Positions 29,093 to 38,866 of a DNA stretch of 64,000 nucleotides are shown here, one piece after another; the stretch's first letter is position 1; the number at the start of each line of letters is the position of its first letter. The stretch lies in NCBI GenBank assembly GCA_020847395.1, contig JADLCD010000110.1:1-64000 (forward strand), in the 5' to 3' direction. Under the pieces are notes generated by a model, which was not told the origin of the DNA, searched no databases, and saw only the letters and a program-made list of their open reading frames with translations. The DNA comes from Chitinophagaceae bacterium. Its GTDB lineage: Bacteria; Bacteroidota; Bacteroidia; Chitinophagales; Chitinophagaceae. The translations under genes and the position numbers were made by a program.

Positions 29093-30343
29093 ATGAGCTA
29101 CCAATTACAAACTGTAAAAAGGCTTTTTTCGAGATCTTCGTTTGTGTTTTTGTTTAGTCTCCTTGTTCTTTCAACAAATGCACAGGATGGGAAGACGATT
29201 TTTAACCAGAAATGTGCTACTTGTCATAGCCTTACAAAGGATATAACCGGCCCTGCGCTTGCTGGTTTTGAAGACCGTGGGCCCTGGAGTGACAGAAAAA
29301 AACTATATGCATGGATCCATAATCCTGCAGGGTTTATGGCCAGTGATTCGTATACGCAGGGCTTAAAAGATAAATTTCACGGAGTGGTAATGACAGGTTT
29401 CCCGGACCTGACTGAAGCTCAGATTGATGCCATTGTTACTTATATTAATGCACCTCCGCCTGCAACTACAACCCCTCCTCCCGGTGGTGGCGCTGTTAAA
29501 GAACCGGAAAGCGATAATACCTTATTATTTGGTGTACTCACCCTTATACTTGCCGTAGTAGCGCTTACTCTTTTACAGGTTAACAGCAACCTTCGCAAAA
29601 TGTCTGACGATAAGGAAGGCATTCCTGCACACGAGCCTGTTCCTTTCTGGAGAAACAAGGTATACATAGCAACGGGTATCATAGTGTTGTTCCTGGTTGG
29701 TGGTTATTATCTCACCCAGGGCGCAATTGGCTTAGGTCGTCAGCAAAATTATGAGCCCGAGCAACCTATATACTACTCTCATAAAGTACATGCAGGTATA
29801 AATCAAATCAACTGTTTATATTGCCATACAGGCGCGCAGGAAGGTAAACAAGCGTTGATTCCTTCTGTAAACGTGTGTATGAACTGCCATATGGCAATTA
29901 ATACTTACGAAAAAGGACCTAAACTTGTTAAAGCTGATGGTACTGAAGTAAACGGTACTGCTGAAATTAAGAAACTCTACAGCTATGCAGGTTGGGATGA
30001 AACCAAAAGCCAATATACAGGAAAAGGTAAACCCATCGAATGGGTTCGTATACATAACCTTCCCGACCACGTTTATTTCAACCACTCTCAGCACGTGGTA
30101 GTTGGTCAGCAACAGTGCCAGACATGTCACGGTAATATTACCGAAATGGACGAAGTAAAACAGTTTGCTGATTTAAGCATGGGTTGGTGTATCAATTGCC
30201 ACCGCACAACAAAAGTTCAGTTTAAGGATAATAAATTCTACAGTATATACGAGAAATTTCATGAGGATATCAGGAATAAGAAAATTGACAGTGTAACTGT
30301 AGAAATGATCGGAGGACTGGAATGTCAGAAATGCCACTATTAA
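29093..30343 (+). CDS. actA: ACIII multiheme cytochrome c subunit ActA with N-terminal monoheme domain
   Basis: Six CxxCH motifs: CATCH, CLYCH, CMNCH, CQTCH, CINCH, CQKCH; first gene of ACIII cluster. Confidence 0.92.
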   Translation: MSYQLQTVKRLFSRSSFVFLFSLLVLSTNAQDGKTIFNQKCATCHSLTKDITGPALAGFEDRGPWSDRKKLYAWIHNPAGFMASDSYTQGLKDKFHGVVMTGFPDLTEAQIDAIVTYINAPPPATTTPPPGGGAVKEPESDNTLLFGVLTLILAVVALTLLQVNSNLRKMSDDKEGIPAHEPVPFWRNKVYIATGIIVLFLVGGYYLTQGAIGLGRQQNYEPEQPIYYSHKVHAGINQINCLYCHTGAQEGKQALIPSVNVCMNCHMAINTYEKGPKLVKADGTEVNGTAEIKKLYSYAGWDETKSQYTGKGKPIEWVRIHNLPDHVYFNHSQHVVVGQQQCQTCHGNITEMDEVKQFADLSMGWCINCHRTTKVQFKDNKFYSIYEKFHEDIRNKKIDSVTVEMIGGLECQKCHY

Positions 30344-30420
30344 AAATGGCAGATTGAAAGGCTGTATGCGTTTTCATTCCGCTTAAAAACAGCGGAATAA
30401 ATTCTCAAATTACTTTATAA

Positions 30421-33400
30421 ATGGAGCAAAAAAAGTACTGGCAAAACCTGGGCGAACTAAACAACACGGAAGCATACCAAAAGTTGGTAAAAGACGAGTT
30501 TCAGGAAGATCTGCCCGTTTTTGATAACGCTAAGGGATTGTTGGATTCCAAAACGCCCCGCAGAGACTTTCTTAAATATGTGGGTTTCAGCACAGCGGCT
30601 GCAGCAGTGGCGGCAGGTTGCGAAATGCCGGTTAGAAAAAGTATCCCCTATCTCAACAAACCCGAAAATCTTACCCCGGGTGTAGCGCAATATTATGCTA
30701 CTACTTATATTTCTGAAGGTGATGTGGTTCCTGTGGTTGCTAAAGTAAGAGATGGCCGCCCTATAAAACTGGAAGGTAACCCACTTTCAATTTTGAACAA
30801 TAAAGGAGAAGGTACTTCAGCACGTGTTCAGGCTTCTGTACTTGATTTATATGATATGGCACGCCTTCGCTGGCCTGCTGAAGTGGTGAATAAAGAATTA
30901 AAAGAATTACAGTTTTCTCCGGCTCTCGATAAAAAAATTATGGATGGTATAAGCGGAACAGTAGTACTGCTTACTTCAACCATCAATTCTCCTACCACAA
31001 AACAGGTTATCAGCGAATTTTTAGCAAAATATCCTGGTGGTCGCCACGTACAATACGATGCTGTTTCTTACAGCGGTATGTTGCTGGCAAATGAAGCTAC
31101 TTACGGAAAAAGAGCTTTACCAGCTTACCAGTTTGATAAAGCAAAAGTTATTGTGAGCTTAGATGCTGATTTTCTTGGTACCTGGTTAAGCAGCGAAGAG
31201 TTTTCAAGCCAGTATGCTGCCGGTCGCAGAATAAACCAGAAGAATCCTGAAATGAGCAAGCACATTCAGTTTGAAGGCGTGCTCAGTTTAACAGGTGCCA
31301 ACGCGGATGACCGTTTTCTTGTTCGTCCTTCTGAAATTGGCGCAGTGGCATTAAACCTGCTGGCTAAATTAGGCGGTGGTGTAAGCGCCCCGGCTATTGC
31401 AGACGAAAAAGTGAAGAAAGGCATTGATATCACTGCTTCATTGCTTTCTTCCAACAAAGGTGCAGCGTTGGTGGTTTGCGGAAACAATGACCCGAATATA
31501 CAAATTGTTGTAAATGCAATAAATGAATTAGTGGGCGCTAACGGAACAACTATTAACTGGGCAACTCCTGTATTAACACGCCAGGGTATTGACAGTGAAA
31601 TGGATCAGTTGGTAAAAGATATGAATGCTGGAAGCATCGGTACATTACTGGTATACGAAGCTAATCCTGCTTACAACTATCACAATGCAGAAGGGTTTAA
31701 AACCGGCTTGCAAAAAGTGAAATTATCCGTTTCTTTTAACGACAGGGCTGATGAAACATCTACCCTATGTAAATACATCATTCCTAATCCTCATTTCCTT
31801 GAAAGCTGGGGAGATGCTGAAGCACGCACAGGTTATTTCAGCCTGTTGCAGCCTACTATCGAGCATATATTTCAGACAAGACCATTCCAGGCTTCATTAT
31901 TAAAATGGAGCGGTAATGATGCTGATTACGATGATTATTTCAAAAAATATTGGATAGGTAAACTCGGCAGCCAGTATGCTTTTGATAAAGCACTGCAGGA
32001 TGGCGTGGTAGAGCCGGAAACCGTTGCTGTAGCAGGCGCCACATTTAATAATGCCGGTGTAGCTGATGCAGCTTCAAAAGTAGCTGCCATAAAAGGCGGT
32101 GCAAATACTGAATTGGTATTGTACCAGAAAGTTTCTCTGGGTTCAGGGCAAAATGCAAACAACCCCTGGTTGCAGGAAATGCCTGATCCCATCAGCCGTG
32201 CTACATGGGATAACTATGTAATGATATCTTATACCATGGCTAAGGAACTTGGCATTGCACTGGATGATCATTACGAAGTAGAGGTTAAAAAACCGCTTAT
32301 TGAATTTACCATCAACGGTAAACCTGTAAAGCTTCCGATACTTGCTATTGCCGGCATGCATCCTAAGGTTATTGCTTTGGCTGTGGGTTATGGAAGAGAA
32401 GACGGTGTTGGTAAAGCAGGCGCAAAAGTGGGCTACAATGCTTACCCGTTGGTTGATGGTAAAGGAGCAACACGCCAATATTATTTAACAGATGTAAGCG
32501 GTTACAAAAAAACAGGAGATACTTACAATATAGCATATACGCAAACACACAACCAGTACGAAGGTCGTGTGGAAGTGGTGAAAGAATATACATTGGCAGA
32601 TTTCAGGAAAAATCCTGAAGCGGTGCTTGATTACCGCGAAGAGCTGGCTGAAGATTTTGCGAAAAAGACACATGATTACCGCAATGAAGCAACGCTATAC
32701 CCGGTGTATGAATCTCCCGGCGCACATTGGGGAATGAGTATAGATCTTAATTCCTGTACAGGTTGTGGTGCATGTACTATTGCATGTACTGCTGAAAATA
32801 ACGTGTCTGTTGTAGGTAAGAGCGAAGTATTGCGTTCTCATGAAATGCACTGGCTTCGTATTGACCGTTACTTTGCAACATACAGGGATAATTCAGAAGG
32901 TGATAACCTGAATGTGGTGTTTATGCCGATGCTTTGTCAGCATTGTGATAACGCGCCTTGCGAAAATGTATGCCCGGTATCTGCAACCAACCATAGCACA
33001 GAAGGTTTGAACCAGATGGCATATAACCGTTGTATTGGTACGCGTTATTGCGCTAACAACTGTCCTTTCAAAGTACGTCGGTTTAACTGGGCAGATTATA
33101 CAGGCGCAGACAGCTTCCCCGACAACCAGGAGTTTGGTATTGTAGGTGGGCTTGATCCTGCGGTATTGCAGATGAATGATGACCTTTCAAGAATGGTATT
33201 GAATCCTGATGTAACAGTTCGTTCACGCGGTGTAATTGAAAAATGTTCATTCTGTGTTCAGCGTTTACAGGATGCAAAATTGAAAGCAAAAAAATCGCAG
33301 GATGCTTCATTAATAAGAGATGTGAAAACAGCTTGTATGCAGGCTTGTTCAACAGGCGCCATCGTATTTGGCAATGTGAACGATAAAGAAAGCCAGGTAT

Positions 33401-33579
33401 ATAAACTGCGTAACCAGGAGCAAAATCAGCGTACTTACTATGCACTGGAGCAGATACATGTATTGCCTAATATTAGCTATCTCGCTAAAATCAGGAATAC
33501 TGACAGACTGGTTGGGGTAAAAGAAGAAATGCATGAAGGTGCAGAGAAAAAGGAAGCGGCTCACGAGGCAGCACATTAA
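30421..33579 (+). CDS. actB: ACIII iron-sulfur/molybdopterin-like subunit ActB (TAT substrate)
   Basis: TPRRDFLKYVGFSTAAAAVAAGC; Fe-S motifs CTGCGACTIAC, CQHCDNAPCENVCP, CIGTRYCANNCP, CSFCVQRL. Confidence 0.95.
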   Translation: MEQKKYWQNLGELNNTEAYQKLVKDEFQEDLPVFDNAKGLLDSKTPRRDFLKYVGFSTAAAAVAAGCEMPVRKSIPYLNKPENLTPGVAQYYATTYISEGDVVPVVAKVRDGRPIKLEGNPLSILNNKGEGTSARVQASVLDLYDMARLRWPAEVVNKELKELQFSPALDKKIMDGISGTVVLLTSTINSPTTKQVISEFLAKYPGGRHVQYDAVSYSGMLLANEATYGKRALPAYQFDKAKVIVSLDADFLGTWLSSEEFSSQYAAGRRINQKNPEMSKHIQFEGVLSLTGANADDRFLVRPSEIGAVALNLLAKLGGGVSAPAIADEKVKKGIDITASLLSSNKGAALVVCGNNDPNIQIVVNAINELVGANGTTINWATPVLTRQGIDSEMDQLVKDMNAGSIGTLLVYEANPAYNYHNAEGFKTGLQKVKLSVSFNDRADETSTLCKYIIPNPHFLESWGDAEARTGYFSLLQPTIEHIFQTRPFQASLLKWSGNDADYDDYFKKYWIGKLGSQYAFDKALQDGVVEPETVAVAGATFNNAGVADAASKVAAIKGGANTELVLYQKVSLGSGQNANNPWLQEMPDPISRATWDNYVMISYTMAKELGIALDDHYEVEVKKPLIEFTINGKPVKLPILAIAGMHPKVIALAVGYGREDGVGKAGAKVGYNAYPLVDGKGATRQYYLTDVSGYKKTGDTYNIAYTQTHNQYEGRVEVVKEYTLADFRKNPEAVLDYREELAEDFAKKTHDYRNEATLYPVYESPGAHWGMSIDLNSCTGCGACTIACTAENNVSVVGKSEVLRSHEMHWLRIDRYFATYRDNSEGDNLNVVFMPMLCQHCDNAPCENVCPVSATNHSTEGLNQMAYNRCIGTRYCANNCPFKVRRFNWADYTGADSFPDNQEFGIVGGLDPAVLQMNDDLSRMVLNPDVTVRSRGVIEKCSFCVQRLQDAKLKAKKSQDASLIRDVKTACMQACSTGAIVFGNVNDKESQVYKLRNQEQNQRTYYALEQIHVLPNISYLAKIRNTDRLVGVKEEMHEGAEKKEAAHEAAH

Positions 33580-33658
33580 AAAGAAGAGTAAAAAATAAAG
33601 GCCAGAATTATCAACCATAATATGCATCCGAAAGGACTGCAAGAAAATTAAGTAGTCA

Positions 33659-35101
33659 ATGAGTTTGATCAAATACGAATCTTTCGTCAGGGAACCACTG
33701 GTAGATAGAGATAAAAACTACAATCAGGTAACGGAAGATATTGTGTATACTATCGAAGCCAAACCTACCCGCTTATGGTATATTGGTTTTTATATTTCGG
33801 TAGCGCTTTTGTTATTTGGTGTTTATTCTTTGTACAGGGATGTTGCCTACGGTATTGGTCAGTGGAACCTCGGTAAAACTCTTGGATGGGGTTGGGATAT
33901 CACCAACTTTGTGTGGTGGGTTGGTATTGGTCATGCCGGCACACTTATTTCTGCTATCTTATTATTATTCCGCCAGGGTTGGAGAACCGGTGTAAACCGC
34001 GCCGCAGAAGCAATGACGATCTTCGCAGTAATTTGTGCGGGTCAGTTCCCTATCTGGCATATGGGTAGGGTTTGGATGGCAATGTTTGTAATGCCTTATC
34101 CCAACACCCGCGGTCCTTTATGGCCAAACTTTAACTCTCCTTTGTTGTGGGACGTGTTCGCTATCTCAACATATTTCACCGTATCATTGTTATTCTGGTA
34201 TTCAGGCTTATTACCCGATCTTGCCACTGTTCGCGACCGCGCTAAAACAAAGTTCCGCAAATTAATGTACGGTATTGCTTCCTTTGGTTGGAGCGGTTCA
34301 ACCAAACACTGGCAAAGGCACGAAAGTCTTTCACTGGTACTTGCCGGTTTAAGTACGCCGCTGGTATTATCGGTACACACAATAGTATCTTTTGACTTCG
34401 CTACTTCGGTGGTACCCGGATGGCATACTACCATCTTCCCGCCCTACTTTGTTGCGGGTGCGGTATTCTCGGGGTTCGCGATGGTGCAAACACTGATGAT
34501 CATTACCCGTCGTGTAATGAACCTGCAGGATTATATCACACTTGGTCATATTGAAGCGATGAACAAGGTAATTGTGTTGACGGGTTCAATTGTGGGTTGT
34601 GCATATCTTACAGAGTTATTCATAGCATGGTATGGTGCAAACACATATGAGTACGATATCTTCTTTAAATACCGTATTGCAGGTGCATATGGCTGGAGCT
34701 ACTGGCTGATGATGACCTGTAACGTAATTTCTCCGCAGTTGTTCTGGTTCAAAAAATTAAGAAGGAATATTGGTTTCACATTCTTTATGAGTATAGTGGT
34801 AAACGTGGGTATGTGGTTTGAGCGCTTTGTAATCATTGTATCATCACTGTATCGCGATTATCTGCCGTCTTCATGGTCATTGTACTATCGCCCCACAATA
34901 TTCGAGGTAGGCTTTTACCTGGGAACATTTGGTTTATTCTTTACCTGCTATTTTCTTTTCTCTAAATATTTCCCTGTTATCGCAATAGCAGAGATCAAGA
35001 GTATATTGAAGACTTCGGGTGAAAGTTATAAAGAAAAAATGGCTGATCTCGAAAACATGAGTGTGGAAGAGTTTTATGCCAAAACACACGACCATCATTA
35101 A
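33659..35101 (+). CDS. actC: ACIII NrfD-like membrane subunit ActC
   Basis: NrfD-like polytopic membrane protein in ACIII order. Confidence 0.95.
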   Translation: MSLIKYESFVREPLVDRDKNYNQVTEDIVYTIEAKPTRLWYIGFYISVALLLFGVYSLYRDVAYGIGQWNLGKTLGWGWDITNFVWWVGIGHAGTLISAILLLFRQGWRTGVNRAAEAMTIFAVICAGQFPIWHMGRVWMAMFVMPYPNTRGPLWPNFNSPLLWDVFAISTYFTVSLLFWYSGLLPDLATVRDRAKTKFRKLMYGIASFGWSGSTKHWQRHESLSLVLAGLSTPLVLSVHTIVSFDFATSVVPGWHTTIFPPYFVAGAVFSGFAMVQTLMIITRRVMNLQDYITLGHIEAMNKVIVLTGSIVGCAYLTELFIAWYGANTYEYDIFFKYRIAGAYGWSYWLMMTCNVISPQLFWFKKLRRNIGFTFFMSIVVNVGMWFERFVIIVSSLYRDYLPSSWSLYYRPTIFEVGFYLGTFGLFFTCYFLFSKYFPVIAIAEIKSILKTSGESYKEKMADLENMSVEEFYAKTHDHH

Positions 35102-35188
35102 CGATGTTTGTGTAAGGAGAAGAGAGGATGATTGTGAAAAATAACAATATTGAATTAACTCACCTTAAAAACAAAAAGGTTTAAGGTT

Positions 35189-35782
35189 ATGGATATAAGA
35201 AAATTTGTAGTAGGTAGTTTTGATGATGAAGCGGTATTGTTTCCGGCTGTGAAAAAAGTACGTAAGGCAGGATACAAAATTCACGATGTGTATACGCCAT
35301 TCCCGGTGCACGGTTTGGATGGTGCATTGGGTTTGAGAGATACAAGCCTGCATACTGCCGGCTTTATATATGGGCTTACCGGTTTAACAACTGCCCTGGG
35401 CTTTATCAGTTGGATACTTACCCGCGACTGGATACAGAATTATGGTGGTAAACCACATTTTTCGCTGCCTGCATGGATACCCATTATGTTTGAGCTTACG
35501 GTATTATTTTCTGCGGTAGGTATGGTACTTACTTTTTGCTACCTGTGCCAGATGGCGCCATTTGTAAAAAAACATATTTTTCACCCCAGGGCTACAGACG
35601 ATCTTTTTGTGATGGTAATTGAATGCACTTCTAAAACAAACGTAAAGGAAACAGAAGATTTTCTGGCTGCTGCCGGGGCAAAAGAGATAAATGTACAGAT
35701 AGCGGAAGCCGGTTGGTGGCTTGGGCGTTACGACCAGGATAGTAAATTATTCGACAATAAATCTGAAACGGTTACGGCTTAA
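35189..35782 (+). CDS. actD: ACIII subunit ActD (DUF3341)
   Basis: VHGLDGALGLRDTSL and two TM helices; operon position. Confidence 0.93.
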   Translation: MDIRKFVVGSFDDEAVLFPAVKKVRKAGYKIHDVYTPFPVHGLDGALGLRDTSLHTAGFIYGLTGLTTALGFISWILTRDWIQNYGGKPHFSLPAWIPIMFELTVLFSAVGMVLTFCYLCQMAPFVKKHIFHPRATDDLFVMVIECTSKTNVKETEDFLAAAGAKEINVQIAEAGWWLGRYDQDSKLFDNKSETVTA

Positions 35783-35806
35783 TTAGAAAGACAAACTTAT
35801 TAAGGG

Positions 35807-36439
35807 ATGAAAAAATTATCAGTTATATCATTCTTCGCTTTTTTGATGATTGTTGCGGTAGTAAGCTGCGATAGTAATAAAGAGCCTGGTAAAACATATA
35901 TGCCGGATATGGCATATAGCCGTGCTTATGAAACCTATTCTGAAAACGACATCTTTCCTGATAAACAAACCAACCGTACTCCGGTAGAAGGAACTATTAC
36001 CAGAGACCAGCTTCTGCCTTTTTCTATTGCAAAAGATGAAGGAAGCGACACTACCAACCATGGTAAAGCAAGATTCATTAAAAACCCTTTGCCTGCATTA
36101 GACTCTGCCCAGAATAAAGAAGCAGAAAGATTATACCTGATCTATTGCGGTATATGCCACGGCGCCAAGCTGGATGGTAATGGCCCGTTATGGAAAGGTG
36201 GTGATGGCCCTTTCCCTGCGGCGCCAAAGGATTTAACTGACCCTGTAATAGCTAACCAGGGCGACGGGCAGATATATTATACCATCATTTATGGTAAAAA
36301 TAAAATGGGTAGTTATGCATCGCAGTTGAATGATAAGCAGCGCTGGATGGTGGTGCATTATATAAAAGATAAATTGGGTAAATCTGCTGCACCTGCTGCC
36401 GCTACGCCGGCTGCTACTGACAGTACAGCAAAAAAATAA
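35807..36439 (+). CDS. actE: ACIII monoheme cytochrome c lipoprotein ActE
   Basis: CGICH heme motif, lipobox VVSCDSN, MGSYASQL. Confidence 0.93.
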   Translation: MKKLSVISFFAFLMIVAVVSCDSNKEPGKTYMPDMAYSRAYETYSENDIFPDKQTNRTPVEGTITRDQLLPFSIAKDEGSDTTNHGKARFIKNPLPALDSAQNKEAERLYLIYCGICHGAKLDGNGPLWKGGDGPFPAAPKDLTDPVIANQGDGQIYYTIIYGKNKMGSYASQLNDKQRWMVVHYIKDKLGKSAAPAAATPAATDSTAKK

Positions 36440-36474
36440 ACTTATTCGCATTAATAAAACAAATTGATTGAGGA

Positions 36475-37698
36475 ATGATTAAGCAACAATTTGAGATTCC
36501 GGCCGGATATAAGAAATGGACATATGGTCTTTTGGCGGTGGGCATAGTTGCGCTTATCGCAGGATTTATTTTTCTCGGCATGAGCAAAAATGAGCATGAC
36601 CAGACCCGCTTTTGGGCTGTACTGCTACAAAACAGCGTTTACTTTTTACTGGTATGTAATGCGGCTATGTTCTTTATATGCGCCATTACACTGGCACATG
36701 GCGGATGGTCAATAGCATTCAGAAGAGTGCCTGAAGCCATCTCTGCAGTTGTACCTGTTTTTGCTGTACTTGCTTTTATCGTGTTCCTCGGCCTTATAAT
36801 GGGGCACAGGCACGATATATACCACTGGGTTGATAAAGAGGCGGTTGCCGGCGATAAAATTCTTACATGGAAAAAAGGTTTTCTTAATCCAACCTTCTTT
36901 TTTATATGGACGGTAGTTACCCTCAGTGTTTGGGTGTTTACCGGCAGCAAGATGCGCCAGCTATCCAGGAAAGCTGATGAGGGTCCAATGGGTGTGGAAG
37001 AATCAAAAAGATACATCTGGAACAATACAGTATGGGCCGCTATTTTTATCGTATTCTTTGCCTTAACTGTAGGGTCCACAATACCCTGGTTATGGTTGAT
37101 GAGCATAGACGCACATTGGTATTCTACCATGTATAGCTGGTATACTTTTGCAAGCACCTTTGTTTCCGGTATAGCTTTGATCGCTTTGTTTATTATTTTC
37201 TTAAAAAATCACGGCTACCTGGAATATACTACCCGCGAGCAATTGCATGATGTTGGAAAATTCATCTTTGCATTCTCTATCTTCTGGACATATTTATGGT
37301 TTTCACAGTTTATGTTAATATGGTATGCAAATATTCCGGAAGAGACCGTTTACTTTAAAATGAGGTTTCAGGGCCCGTATCGTGGCTTTTTCTTCCTGAA
37401 CTTTACAATAAACTTTGTAGCACCAATACTGATTTTGATGACACGTGGCTCTAAGAGAAATTATGCGATCATGACGTTTATGTCTGTTGCAGTTATTCTT
37501 GGCCATTGGCTGGATTTTTACCAGATGGTTATGCCGGGCACGGTAGGAGAAAATCACAATCTTGGCTGGTTTGAGTGGGGAATCTTAGCTTTGTATATAG
37601 GGATGATTATGTTTTTTGTGGGAAGGGCGCTTACAAAAGCACCATTACTGCCAAAATATCATCCGTATTTAAAAGAAAGTTTGATACATCATACATAG
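36475..37698 (+). CDS. actF: ACIII quinol:cytochrome c oxidoreductase membrane subunit ActF
   Basis: Polytopic membrane protein with SQFMLIWYANIPEETVYF typical of ActF. Confidence 0.93.
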   Translation: MIKQQFEIPAGYKKWTYGLLAVGIVALIAGFIFLGMSKNEHDQTRFWAVLLQNSVYFLLVCNAAMFFICAITLAHGGWSIAFRRVPEAISAVVPVFAVLAFIVFLGLIMGHRHDIYHWVDKEAVAGDKILTWKKGFLNPTFFFIWTVVTLSVWVFTGSKMRQLSRKADEGPMGVEESKRYIWNNTVWAAIFIVFFALTVGSTIPWLWLMSIDAHWYSTMYSWYTFASTFVSGIALIALFIIFLKNHGYLEYTTREQLHDVGKFIFAFSIFWTYLWFSQFMLIWYANIPEETVYFKMRFQGPYRGFFFLNFTINFVAPILILMTRGSKRNYAIMTFMSVAVILGHWLDFYQMVMPGTVGENHNLGWFEWGILALYIGMIMFFVGRALTKAPLLPKYHPYLKESLIHHT

Positions 37699-37747
37699 AC
37701 GAGCATTAAAACAAGCAAGCAATTATTAAAGCATAATATTTAATAAA

Positions 37748-38824
37748 ATGACCTGGACCGAGTATTTTGTTGTAATAATATTAGTACTGATTTTCGTTGT
37801 GATTTTCCAGATCGCAAAGGCAAGTGAGTATGTTTCCGTACTTAAAGGTGAAAAGAAAACCTTTGAACAAAATAACCGTATCAACGCATTTTTAATGTTG
37901 GTTTTTTTGGTGGTAGGGTTAGCGGCTGCATGGTGGTGCAATAAAATCCTTTATAAAAAAACGTTGCTTTGGTTACCCGCGGCTTCGGAGCATGGCGAGA
38001 AGATTGACACCATGATGTGGATTACTATTGCTATCACAGGCATTGTTTTTATCTTAACCCAAATATTACTTTTCTGGTTTGCTTACAAATACCAGGCAAG
38101 TGAAAAAAGAAAGGCCCATTATTATCCCCACAATAATAAGTTAGAGTTGTTATGGACTGTTGTACCGGCTATTACATTAACGGTATTGGTGGTTTTTGGT
38201 TTGTATTATTGGTATAAAATAACCGGAGATGCACCTAAAGAAGCGATGGAAGTAGAAGTAACTGGTCACCAGTTTGGCTGGGAATATCGCTACCCGGGTA
38301 AGGATGGCGTTTTAGGAAGACAATATTATAAATTGACAGATGCAGCCAAAGGAAATCCACTCGGTCAGGATTGGAAAGATGTTGCAAATCATGATGATTT
38401 ACATCCTTCTGAGTTGCACCTGGTGGTTGATAAACCTGTTAAATTAATTATCCGCTCACAGGATGTTATACACGATGTTGGCTTATCTCATTTTCGTTTA
38501 AAAATGGATGCCGTTCCGGGTACACCTACTACTATGTGGTTTACGCCAAAGTATACTACAGTAAAGATGAAAGAATTAACCGGCAACGAAAATTTTGTAT
38601 ATGAAATATCCTGCGACCAGATGTGCGGTCAGGGACACTATTCAATGAAAGGAACAATAATTGTTGAAACACAGGAAGAGTTTGATAAATGGATTAGTGC
38701 ACAGAAGCCACAGTATGCTACTGCGCATCCGGATGCAGCTCCTGCTGTGGCAGCTACAACGGCTCCTGCTGTTGCTGATTCAGTAAAAGCAGCAACAAAT
38801 GCCGAGCCTAAAGCCGAACATTGA
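37748..38824 (+). CDS. coxB: cytochrome c oxidase subunit II
   Basis: CuA motif CDQMCGQGHYSM; GHQFGWEYRYPG. Confidence 0.96.
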   Translation: MTWTEYFVVIILVLIFVVIFQIAKASEYVSVLKGEKKTFEQNNRINAFLMLVFLVVGLAAAWWCNKILYKKTLLWLPAASEHGEKIDTMMWITIAITGIVFILTQILLFWFAYKYQASEKRKAHYYPHNNKLELLWTVVPAITLTVLVVFGLYYWYKITGDAPKEAMEVEVTGHQFGWEYRYPGKDGVLGRQYYKLTDAAKGNPLGQDWKDVANHDDLHPSELHLVVDKPVKLIIRSQDVIHDVGLSHFRLKMDAVPGTPTTMWFTPKYTTVKMKELTGNENFVYEISCDQMCGQGHYSMKGTIIVETQEEFDKWISAQKPQYATAHPDAAPAVAATTAPAVADSVKAATNAEPKAEH

Positions 38825-38866
38825 TTTGATTTAATACGACCCCTTTGAGTCACAAAATAATGTGTA

